Below, in pieces: positions 54,221 to 63,000 of a stretch of 64,000 nucleotides of DNA (position 1 is its first letter; the number at the start of each line of letters is the position of its first letter). Below the pieces are notes generated by a model. It had not been told where the DNA came from. It made no database searches and was given only the letters and a program-made list of their open reading frames with translations. The stretch is from Bacterioplanoides pacificum (GTDB taxonomy: Bacteria > Pseudomonadota > Gammaproteobacteria > Pseudomonadales > Oceanobacteraceae): assembly GCF_042648445.1 (NCBI RefSeq), contig NZ_JBHRYB010000001.1, positions 248,001 to 312,000 on the forward strand, in the 5' to 3' direction. Both the position numbers and the translations under genes were made by a program.

Positions 54221-55517
54221 TGTTTTGCTCCTTAGATACATCCTTGAATAAATCGTTGAGGTGAGTGGTATCGGACTCGCTGGTTGCTTCGGCGAGCCTC
54301 TGCATCTGACGGTACTCCTGATGGCTAAAGCTGTTACTGGCGATAACCTGCGGAATGGCCTCGTTGTCAGATTCCACCAGCCCGAACTCTTCGCGTTGTT
54401 TATCGAGTTCGGTGCCACGCAGAATCATCAGTGGCCAGGCGCGGATTACCGGCACCTGCTGACGCCAGCACCAGCTCAGGGATTCGCGGAAGCTGGCGAG
54501 TGTCTGCTTCGGCAGGCCATAGATCAGCGAGACCTCGAAGGGGATGTTACGGGCCTTGAGCTTTTCAATAACACGCTCGGCCATATCCAGCCGGTTGGGG
54601 CGGCCAATGGCTTTTCCTTCTTCGTAATCTGTCGTCTGCAGGCCGAATTCGAGAACAACGTTCAGGCCTTTGAGCGTATCAAGGAATTCGTCTTTCACCG
54701 ATTCAAAACGGCATTGCAGAGCCAGTTGAGCTGTGAGGCCCACTTCTTTGAACATGGTCAGTAGTTCGACGGTGCGTTTACTATCGAGGTGAAAGATTGG
54801 GTCAAGAATCGAGATACGTTTAACGCCTGCCTGCGCGAACAAGCGGGCTTCTTTGGCGATGCGTTCATAGTCGAACTGCTTTTCAGCCAGTTTGAAGCGA
54901 TTACCCGATTCACGATGCTGGCAAAAGCTGCATTTAAACGGGCAGCCGCGCATGGTCTCCCACCGGATGGACTCGCCGGGGGTCATTACCCCGGTAAGCC
55001 AGGGTGACGCCAGTTGCTCAAGATCAGTTTCGGCTTTCTGGTTACGGTCTTCAGAACCGACAACGTGAATGCCCAGATGCTCCGGCCTTTCACCTCTGGC
55101 AAGTGCCACCATGGCCAACTCGCCGTGGCCACGCACGAAGATATTGGCATAGGGATAAAGACCTTCAAGTGTGCCTTTCTCTGCGTATGAAATCTGCGGG
55201 CCGCCCAGAACCACTGGTACCGAGGTGACGTTATGAATCACCTCGGTCAGCTTCTGAGTCACAGGCTCGTTCCAGATGTAGGCGCCAATACCGACCAGAC
55301 ACTCCGAGCCCTGAACTTCCAGCTCATGAATCGCAGCCAGAACTCTGGCTTCTAACCGGTCGTAATCAAAGTCTGGGGCGTTTACGGCATCTTCGATCGC
55401 GGTGTAGTGAATACCCGCGGCTTTCAGCGACGCCAGAATCGATGCCGCGCCAAGGTTTGAGCGGCCGTCTTGCGGGCGCTCCCAGTCGACGGAGACAAAT
55501 ACGATGTGCTTATTCAT
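54198..55517 (-). CDS. B12-binding-type radical SAM protein
   Basis: A protein of about 439 residues. The first 170 residues resemble a cobalamin-binding Rossmann domain (VPVVLGGPQISYAEKGTLEG, IFVRGHGELAM), though the usual DxHxxG motif is absent. The radical SAM core has CPFKCSFCQH (C near 190, 194 and 197) and continues with VLEFGLQTTDYE and FEVSLIYGLPKQT, as in the class that modifies small molecules or nucleic acids. It lies between a zinc-ribbon gene (8 bp) and a nucleotide kinase gene (overlap 23 bp). ATG 55517 has GAGGTGG upstream. The substrate is unknown. Confidence 0.85.
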   Translation of the reverse strand: MNKHIVFVSVDWERPQDGRSNLGAASILASLKAAGIHYTAIEDAVNAPDFDYDRLEARVLAAIHELEVQGSECLVGIGAYIWNEPVTQKLTEVIHNVTSVPVVLGGPQISYAEKGTLEGLYPYANIFVRGHGELAMVALARGERPEHLGIHVVGSEDRNQKAETDLEQLASPWLTGVMTPGESIRWETMRGCPFKCSFCQHRESGNRFKLAEKQFDYERIAKEARLFAQAGVKRISILDPIFHLDSKRTVELLTMFKEVGLTAQLALQCRFESVKDEFLDTLKGLNVVLEFGLQTTDYEEGKAIGRPNRLDMAERVIEKLKARNIPFEVSLIYGLPKQTLASFRESLSWCWRQQVPVIRAWPLMILRGTELDKQREEFGLVESDNEAIPQVIASNSFSHQEYRQMQRLAEATSESDTTHLNDLFKDVSKEQNNAIFYRA

Positions 55518-55525
55518 CGCCCACC

Positions 55526-55879
55526 TCACAATCTGCTGGATTTGGTCAGATGCCAGCCATGCTGATGAGGGCATTCGTAGACACTGAGCGTAATACCGCG
55601 TTCTGCTCGTAGGCAATCTGCGCGCTTCTGAGCGGCCTTCTTGCTCTTGTATAACTGCTTGGGCTTTCCTTGGCTGCTGGTGCAGTGGTGACAGGTCTCG
55701 CTCGGGGTATGGCGGTCTTCCGGGCAAAGGTGCCAGAAATCGCAGCGTTTACACTGATACGGGACCATGCTCCGGCCATAGTAGAGCTTTGCGTGATCTG
55801 CGGCTTGCTGGGCTGCGGATTGATATTGATAGGATTTTAAGGGTTCGCCAGTACGAGTGCTGGTGCATTGAGTAAACAT
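55526..55879 (-). CDS. small duplicated zinc-ribbon protein
   Basis: A 117-residue protein built of two similar halves. The first half goes from CTSTRTGEP through YQSAAQQAADHAKLYYG to YQCKRCDFWHLCP; the second from CTSSQGKP through YKSKKAAQKRADCLRAERG to YECPHQHGWHLTK. Each half has Cys/His pairs suitable for zinc. Nucleic-acid or protein binding is plausible. AGGAA is 7 bp before the ATG and lies inside an imperfect palindrome. It leads the zinc-ribbon, radical SAM and kinase unit. I do not recognise a named family. Confidence 0.7.
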   Translation of the reverse strand: MFTQCTSTRTGEPLKSYQYQSAAQQAADHAKLYYGRSMVPYQCKRCDFWHLCPEDRHTPSETCHHCTSSQGKPKQLYKSKKAAQKRADCLRAERGITLSVYECPHQHGWHLTKSSRL

Positions 55880-55880
55880 A

Positions 55881-55911
55881 GTCAGTTCCTGTTTTGGTTA
55901 TAGGTACTGAC
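55881..55911. promoter_or_regulatory. palindrome over the zinc-ribbon gene ribosome site
   Basis: GTCAGTTCC (55881-55889) and GGTACTGAC (55903-55911) match at 8 of 9 positions. On the minus strand it covers a TATAAC-like -10 and the AGGAA ribosome site, just 1 bp from the ATG. It could be an operator or an RNA hairpin that hides the ribosome site. Confidence 0.45.
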
Positions 55912-55961
55912 ATACGCAGAGATTCAGGTTTTTTTTCGCTTTTTATTTGAGCGAAGAATGA

Positions 55962-56546
55962 TTAAGACGGAACGATGGTCACTATAGCCCGGTTACTTTC
56001 TGTCGCGAGTGCATCGGGAATGCTGAGTGTTGATACTTCTTGATCAAAAAATATCAGTATGACTGGGCCGTCCTCAGCAACTACATCCCAGGTATCATTC
56101 GGCTCGAGCCAGCCTTCACCTCCGGCCATCTGATAGTGCCAGCATTTCAATGTTTCGGAGCCGAATGACAAACGCAGGCCTGACGGCAGCTCTTCGATGC
56201 ATTCGTTATTCCATAGGACCTCGATTTCTCTGGAAGTGTCTTCCGGTACGGTCCCCTCATCTGAGGAAGACAGGTAGCTGTTGAGTTCGTCGAACTGAGG
56301 GGTGACAGTGAGTTTTCCAGCGGTTTCAGCAAGGTTCTGCATAAGCCGTCGAGCCGATTGCAGACAGGATGCTATCAAAGGGGCTACGCTCACCAGCTTA
56401 GTGAATCGATCAATCTGTCGGCGACGCTCGACTGCTGAAAACCATAGTTCATCAGCGTCAGGTTCTAACAAAAGCTGCTCCCAATACTGACGGTCTACAT
56501 CCTGCCCCTGTACCATGGCATCCAGTACATGTTTTTCGATACTCAT
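55962..56546 (-). CDS. unknown protein Y of the hsdR-CHAT operon
   Basis: A 194-residue protein with no recognised domain, signal peptide or membrane helix. The N-terminal half is helical and charged; the C-terminal half is beta-rich (LRLSFGSETLKCWHYQMAGG, VILIFFDQEVSTL). It overlaps the upstream gene by 4 bp (ATGA), so it is translated together with the CHAT module. It may be a regulator or substrate of the CHAT protease. Confidence 0.75.
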   Translation of the reverse strand: MSIEKHVLDAMVQGQDVDRQYWEQLLLEPDADELWFSAVERRRQIDRFTKLVSVAPLIASCLQSARRLMQNLAETAGKLTVTPQFDELNSYLSSSDEGTVPEDTSREIEVLWNNECIEELPSGLRLSFGSETLKCWHYQMAGGEGWLEPNDTWDVVAEDGPVILIFFDQEVSTLSIPDALATESNRAIVTIVPS

Positions 56547-57445
56547 ACCACCGCCTTATTATTTTCGAGAGTTGATAACAGCTGCCGGCCTTTCGCTGTC
56601 ATACTGTCATCAAACTCATACAAATCAAGCAGAGCCTTCTTTAGTGCTGGCTTCAAAAGTATACGCTCGAGATTATCAAGATCTTCATTCATGCTGGAAA
56701 GTTGTTCGATCAACCGCATGATGAAGGTTCGAATCTCCTGTTTGGTCTGATGTGACTCAGGTTCAGTTCCCCGGTACACGTACTGGGGTGAGTTATTACC
56801 TTTCTGAAAGTACTTAGACTCATAGTCCCTGCGCGCAGTACGATCCCTGACGTCCGGGATGTTGCCGAGCTTTAAATGGAGATAGTTAAAACGGAAGCAA
56901 GCGTCGGCTTTGTATCTTGATCTTTGGGGGGGTGAAGTATTTCTGCAAGTATCTTCAGCTGAGCCCTCAAATTGATCGCCTATATACTCTTTGAACTTTT
57001 TGTTGGCTTCCAGCCAGAAGCCGACAAGATCGGCATCCACTTTTGAATTCAGTCGCTTGAGAGTAGTAGCAACCTTCTCCATAGGATCAAGAACCAGATC
57101 GCTGGCACCCTCAACTCCATCAACATCGGGGAATGAAGAACCGCTCTGTCGTGCAGCCCCTTTCCGCCCACGCGTTTTGTGTTTGGTCCAGAAGTGCAGT
57201 TCAGAAAATACACTTATATCAGTGCACGGAAGTTTACTGGAATCAAGTTCAGGTACCAGAAAGCGGTTAATAACTTCATCAGGAACTTTGTCCATCGATC
57301 CATACACTGTTGAGACCGTTTCGTCATCAAGCAGCGTCTCGGCAGCGTGCTCAATGATCAGAACAATCCTGTCTCTGTGCTCTTCAACAAAGTTTTTTCT
57401 ACCCTCAAGTGTCCAGTCATCGGGGGTCAGATCATTGGTATTCAT
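56543..57445 (-). CDS. unknown protein X of the hsdR-CHAT operon
   Basis: A 300-residue soluble protein of no recognised family. It is acidic at the start and mostly helical. A basic patch (TKHKTRGRKGAARQ, about 87-100) precedes a low-complexity stretch, and helices with leucines follow (RLIEQLSSMNEDLDNLERIL). The layout is loosely like a sigma-type or DNA-binding adaptor, but I see no motif that would prove it. It overlaps both neighbours by 4 bp. A role as adaptor or cleavage substrate of the CHAT protein is an inference. Confidence 0.75.
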   Translation of the reverse strand: MNTNDLTPDDWTLEGRKNFVEEHRDRIVLIIEHAAETLLDDETVSTVYGSMDKVPDEVINRFLVPELDSSKLPCTDISVFSELHFWTKHKTRGRKGAARQSGSSFPDVDGVEGASDLVLDPMEKVATTLKRLNSKVDADLVGFWLEANKKFKEYIGDQFEGSAEDTCRNTSPPQRSRYKADACFRFNYLHLKLGNIPDVRDRTARRDYESKYFQKGNNSPQYVYRGTEPESHQTKQEIRTFIMRLIEQLSSMNEDLDNLERILLKPALKKALLDLYEFDDSMTAKGRQLLSTLENNKAVV

Positions 57446-60096
57446 GATGTTTTGATAAATCCACTTTTCAGGCCCAGAGTCGATAAATACTTCAAAAACT
57501 CAGCCCTGCTCTCTTCGGTGACTTCAAATGGCGAAGGGTCAATGTATTCAATCTCGTGTTCATAAAGCCCGCAAAAGCGGAATCCAGCCCAGGTATGTGG
57601 ATGCTTCAAACGATCAAGAAGTGCCTTTCTCTCATTCTCAATTCTTTTCTTATCATTGGCTTTCACTGGGCCTAAGAGATCATCAACCGAAGGCTCGGTA
57701 GACGTCGAGATGCCTAAAGAATGTAAGAATTCATTCACCCCACCAAACAGGTGAGCATCAGAATACTGCGCCGCCCCTGTTGCCAACCACCAACGCTGAG
57801 CTGCAAGCAGAGCTTTTGAAGGGCTGATGCCCTCATTTTTCAGTACGTCGTATTTACCCTTGATAATACGAGTGGTTAACTCAGGGACGCGCCACAAAGT
57901 ACCAATTGCAGAATTCACCCCATGCAGCATCATCTTCATATCCATGCCGAAAGGTTCATTAACTGGGCAGCCGAAAGGAATATCAGAGCGATTCATCCCT
58001 GCTTCGCACGCCCAGATTTCAGCCAGTTTTATTCCGGCTAACTTCTCCCCCAGTTCATCGGCAATAAAAGTGTATTCACCAATCTGTAACTCGGGTATTT
58101 CCCCCTGGCGATGTTCACCATGGCCGAGATATGAAAATTCTTCTACCAGTGAGAGCTTATGCGCCAGCTCAACTTTGGTTAAAGATTGCTCTACTGAATC
58201 GCTGAAGCGGAGGTTCTTGCCCTCCACCCGACACGCTCCCTCACGACGAACTTTTGTCCCTATATGGTTGTAGATGCTCAGAATTCCCGGGAGCCAGATA
58301 ACATCATCAACGAGATCAACTAACTTCTCGCCGTCATTGCCTGTTGCTACCCAGGGGAAGCTGGCTGCATAAAATGACGGTAAAAGTGCGACTCGGTTTA
58401 TCCCTTCGGGAAGGATCTTCTTCCAATCGATAAAGCTAAGATCAACATCTGTATCGTAATGAAAGCCTGAATCAAACTGGGAGACCGTATTGATCAGATC
58501 ACTGGCGATAGGAAACGAATGGCTTTGATAAACAACTCTTTTACCATTCCAGTGGGCCGTAATGACCAACAGGTCATTCATATATTGTTGAATGTCCAGC
58601 TTAACCAGAAGAAAACCGGGGTTACGCTCTATTGTTTTGACAAGTACATTTGGGGTTATAAGAGTAATATCCGACTTAGACTGTTTCTCAACCTCGGCTT
58701 GAATAATCTGGAGGTCAGCAAAAAGACTAGCAACCAGAGCCTTGCTTTTGTCCAGATTTTTAGCGGTAGATATAAAGCGATCAAGATAAAGAACATCTAA
58801 TGGGTCTATCTCTTCTCTTTCACTATTAATCGCGGGTAAAACCTCATTCATAAAGCATTCTTTCTGAGACTTTGTAGTGTCTCGATGTATGAAATCGGTC
58901 TGTGCACTTATAGATCTGAGTAATTGAGAAATGGAGTAACTGAGTCGAAGGGTAAAAAAGTGATCAGTTTTAGTGAACCTTTGCCAAAAGTATAACATTA
59001 ATTCTGACGCCCTGAGGTTGCTACATCCCTCCAAGCAAATTAGTGCATCGATATAAATATTATTACTGGATAGGTATCTGGCCATTCCAGAAGAAATTAT
59101 CTGTATGCTTCTCGCCAGAATATCGCTTTCATGGTCTGTCAGACTGAAATATCGCTTTCCAAAAAGCTCTGAGATATATCGCTCAGACGTTTGGATTTTT
59201 TCACCAGAAATAACCGACCGACTGAGAAATTCAGTGATATTTTCAGTACTGGAAGAGTTAATATATCGAATAGAGAAAGACAGATCCGGATAGCCTACCA
59301 CGTCAACAATCGATTTAATTTCTCCGAGTAACACTGGATATCTTTGGCCATCAATTGACTTTATTGATCTATAGGCCAAACCTATTACACTAGAGTAAAC
59401 CATCCTATTTTTTGGATATTGAAGAAATCGAAGCCCAAATCTCTTTATCTCTGAAATAATGATCTCTGCTGACTTTACATACAATATTAAAGACGCATCA
59501 TATTCTTTCAGATCACAGTGCAACACTGCCTTATTTGCGTAATTTTCAGCATGGAGCATGGATAGTGATGGGTACTCGCTGCCACTTCGATTACTCAAAT
59601 ATTTCTCGACACCTTGAAAGCACTCCATGGCTTTAATTCTGCATTCATTAGGAGAAAGGGGATATAAATACTCATTCGCGGCTCTTCTGTAGGTGTTTCC
59701 TAACTGAGTAAGGCAAGCCACATATCTATCTGGATAGTTGTTAAGAATTTTCTGAGATAGCGCAAAATCAAATTCATCAACAGCCTCTATTAGAGCTTGT
59801 ATACTTGAGACCGGATGTTTCTGAAAATTTGTATATAAAAATACACCGCGGGAAAATCTAGCGGACGCTCTCTCATAAATATTACCCGCTAAACGATATA
59901 ATTTTCTATATCCTCTATCAACCGAGTTAAAATCATGCGAAGAAACAGTCAACTCTCGATTTAGATCATCGGATCTACCTGCGACCTCATTATATAGTCG
60001 CATGAACTTAAGCCCTTTAGACCCTTTACTTCCAGCTTTCAGTTTCCTCTCATCGTAAGCTTTCCAATAAACAACAAGCCTATCAAAAACACTCAT
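57442..60096 (-). CDS. TPR-like/CHAT caspase-family protease
   Basis: An 884-residue protein. About residues 1-500 are helical repeats resembling TPRs (CLTQLGNTYRRAANEYLYPL; HAENYANKAVLHCDLKEYDA). The C-terminal third is a CHAT domain: catalytic His659 in FSYLGHGEHRQG and Cys697 in AEIWACEAG, then the family end block SAIGTLWRVPELTTRIIKGK with ALLAAQRWW. CHAT proteins are caspase-like peptidases; TPR-CHAT proteins serve as effectors in some bacterial immune systems (for example Csx29 of type III-E CRISPR). ATG 60096 overlaps the hsdR stop by 4 bp, so it is coupled to the restriction subunit. Confidence 0.9.
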   Translation of the reverse strand: MSVFDRLVVYWKAYDERKLKAGSKGSKGLKFMRLYNEVAGRSDDLNRELTVSSHDFNSVDRGYRKLYRLAGNIYERASARFSRGVFLYTNFQKHPVSSIQALIEAVDEFDFALSQKILNNYPDRYVACLTQLGNTYRRAANEYLYPLSPNECRIKAMECFQGVEKYLSNRSGSEYPSLSMLHAENYANKAVLHCDLKEYDASLILYVKSAEIIISEIKRFGLRFLQYPKNRMVYSSVIGLAYRSIKSIDGQRYPVLLGEIKSIVDVVGYPDLSFSIRYINSSSTENITEFLSRSVISGEKIQTSERYISELFGKRYFSLTDHESDILARSIQIISSGMARYLSSNNIYIDALICLEGCSNLRASELMLYFWQRFTKTDHFFTLRLSYSISQLLRSISAQTDFIHRDTTKSQKECFMNEVLPAINSEREEIDPLDVLYLDRFISTAKNLDKSKALVASLFADLQIIQAEVEKQSKSDITLITPNVLVKTIERNPGFLLVKLDIQQYMNDLLVITAHWNGKRVVYQSHSFPIASDLINTVSQFDSGFHYDTDVDLSFIDWKKILPEGINRVALLPSFYAASFPWVATGNDGEKLVDLVDDVIWLPGILSIYNHIGTKVRREGACRVEGKNLRFSDSVEQSLTKVELAHKLSLVEEFSYLGHGEHRQGEIPELQIGEYTFIADELGEKLAGIKLAEIWACEAGMNRSDIPFGCPVNEPFGMDMKMMLHGVNSAIGTLWRVPELTTRIIKGKYDVLKNEGISPSKALLAAQRWWLATGAAQYSDAHLFGGVNEFLHSLGISTSTEPSVDDLLGPVKANDKKRIENERKALLDRLKHPHTWAGFRFCGLYEHEIEYIDPSPFEVTEESRAEFLKYLSTLGLKSGFIKTS

Positions 60097-63000
60097 ACTA
60101 TTTCCGACCAAACTGCTCCCGCCAACTTTTCAAGAACCGTATCCAACTGACCGTTAAGAGCATTATTAAGCTGCTTTGCCCCGCCCTGTTCGCTGAATCG
60201 GTTATTAACGAACTCGTGGTCAATAATGACTTCATGCACCAGCTGCTTGGCTAAGCGCTCCAGCCACTTACGTTGGGCTGGCGTCCAGTTATGGCTTTGG
60301 TAGATGCGCTGCATAGCCTGCGCGACGCGCTGCTCGAACGGAACTAATGCTTCACCTAACGCTGCGCGGCGGATATGGCCGATAATGCTGGCAGCGATAT
60401 CCTGATTAGTCTGGTTGCGGTAGGCGGTCTGTAGCTTGGCCTCAGAGTAGCCTGCGCTATCGAGCAGAAGTTTCACTTCTTTCAGTTGTTCCCGGGTCAG
60501 ATCCCGTGGGCGGTTCACTATCGCACTGAGTGCCGCACTCTGGTTTACCTGCTCTTTGATAAACGTATTGAAGCTATCCAGGTAGTCTTCCGGGCGCTGA
60601 TGCTCGCCGTAGCTCTGAGTACGCTCTCGAATCTCATCGTCGTGGTGCGAGATAACCGGCTGACGGTCGCTGCCGATCAGGTGCTTCACTTCATCGAGCT
60701 GGTGCAGCAGACCGCTGTGGCGGTTAATAAACTCCGCCGCTTTGGCTGGGCCCAGGTCATACAGGTGCTTGTGCAGGCTCTTGGGCTCAACGCCCCAAAG
60801 ATCATGCAGCTCGCTGAGTTTCTGTTTCAGCTGCGGTGAGTTCTCGGCTTTCTTTTCTGCCTTGCGCAGTACGCGCATAACCTTCTGGCTGAGCTGACTG
60901 AGTACCACGTCGGCCTGACTCTGGTCGGGTGTCTCGCCCGGCGCGTTCAATGCCCGCTCTAACTGCTCTGGGTCAGTCAGTTCTGTGGTTAGCTGCTCCA
61001 GAGTGATATTCGGGTCACGCACCAGTGGCTTCATGGTGTTGACGTCAGCCAGCGCTGCATAGATATCCACCGGGTCGTAGATGCGGAATACGGTTTTACC
61101 GATTTCGTCACAGCGACGCGTTGCACGACCAATCATCTGCTCATAGAGAATCCGCGACTTCACCCGTCGCATAAATACGAGGTTACAGATCTTAGGTACG
61201 TCGATACCTGTGGTCAGAAGGTCTACGGTAATGGCGATATTGGGGTAGCGTTCGTTTTTGTAGCGGCGAATAAGCTGATCGACTTTATCACTCTGGCCAG
61301 TGATTTTTTCCACGGCGGCCTGATTGTATTCACCGTTATACATAGCTTTGAAGGCATCATCTAACAGGCGCTTCACCATGTCGGCGTGCAGGTCGGTGGC
61401 GCAGAAGATCATGGTTTTTTCGTCACCGAACGGATCAAGCTCCTGTGCCAGCTGCTCACAGATAACGCGGTTAAAGTTCTCGTTCAGTACCCGGCGGTTA
61501 AAGGCATCGACTTCAAAGCTGAGTTCGTCATCCAATTCAGCGCTCTGCACCTCACCGGTCTGCATATTGACGCTTTCTACCTGCTCGCCTTTGGCAAAGT
61601 TAATGCCTTGCTGGGTGAGCAGTGTTTCGTAGCGGATGGGCGGCTCGTGGTCGATAAGCCAGTCGTCAGCGACCGCTTCACGGTAGGAATAGGTGTAGAC
61701 CGGCTTACCGAATATCTCACTGGTGTGCTTTGCAGGGGTGGCCGTCAGCCCGACTTTCACGGCATCGAAGTAGTCCAGCACCCGGCGGTAACTTGACAGG
61801 TACTGACTGGTATCGCGGGTAGCGAGTTCACCGTCTGTCATTTCCTGATCAAGCGTGTAGCCCCGGTGGGCTTCGTCGATGATGATGCAATCGAACTGGT
61901 CGACTGGCGGCGGATTGTCGCTCTGGAATATCCGTTTCACCATGGCCTGTACCGTAGCGACCTGTACGCGGGTTTCTGCCTCGGCGGTCATATCGCCGAG
62001 TTCTGCCACGTTATATATCTTGGACAGCGTGTGGTTCTGCTCTAACGGTGCTTCGTTAAAGGAATCCAGCGCCTGCTGGCCAAGTGCTGTTCGGTCGACC
62101 AGAAAAAGAATACGCTTAAAGCGTTCAGCCTTAAGAAAACGGTACATCAACCCAATGATGGTGCGTGTTTTGCCTGTGCCCGTTGCCATGGCAAGCAAAG
62201 CGGAGCGCTCGTCTCTGGTCAGAGTCTGCTCTACGGCGTTAATGGCTTTCTGCTGATAATCACGCAATTTAAGGTAGCCAAAAGGTTCGCTTTCGAGTTT
62301 TTTCTGCGCTTCTTCTTTGCTGCGTTGCAGCAGATCAAGCAAGCCTTCTGGCGTATGAAACTTCTGCAAGGCCCGTTTGGTATTCGCGTGGCTGCGCACA
62401 TCACGGAACCAGGTACCTGACTGCTCTGCCAGTTGCGGAACATACGGGCGGCCATTGCAGGAATAGACGAACGGTATCTTGTAGTGGCTCTCGCCTTCGT
62501 CCGGCCAGGCAATGGTCTGACCCGCCAGTTCCCATGCCGGCGCTAACGGTGCACTTACCTGAAAGCCTTTGCTGTATCGCTCAGCCTGAGTGATTTTACC
62601 GGCGACATTGGTGTTTTCTTTTTTCGCTTCGACGACAGCGATGGGTGTCAGGCCAGCAAATAACACGTAATCTGCCCGGCCCTTATGGCCCAGATGTTCT
62701 GTTGGCCACTCAGCAATGGCAAGGTTCTTTCCTTTTTCGGGGCGCACACCACGTTGATAGGTCAGGTCGGTGCTGTCGGCTTGCCAGCCAGCCTCAATCA
62801 ATTGGGTGTCGATCAGGATGCGGGTCAGTTCTTCATCCAGCACAATGTGCTGAGTTGCAGCCTGAGTTTTACTTGAGACCTGCTGACGTTGCTTGCTCTG
62901 AGCTTGTGAGTCCTGTTCTTTGACCTGCTCGCGCAAAGCCGCGAGCTTGGCTTCGTACTCTTTTGCCTGAGCTACAAGCGCCGCTTCAATCGCCTGAGTC

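Noticed and set aside
54198..55517. Prokaryotic viperin
   Set aside because: The CxxxCxxC core and kinase neighbour fit, but the protein has an N-terminal cobalamin-type domain and the length of class B radical SAM enzymes.
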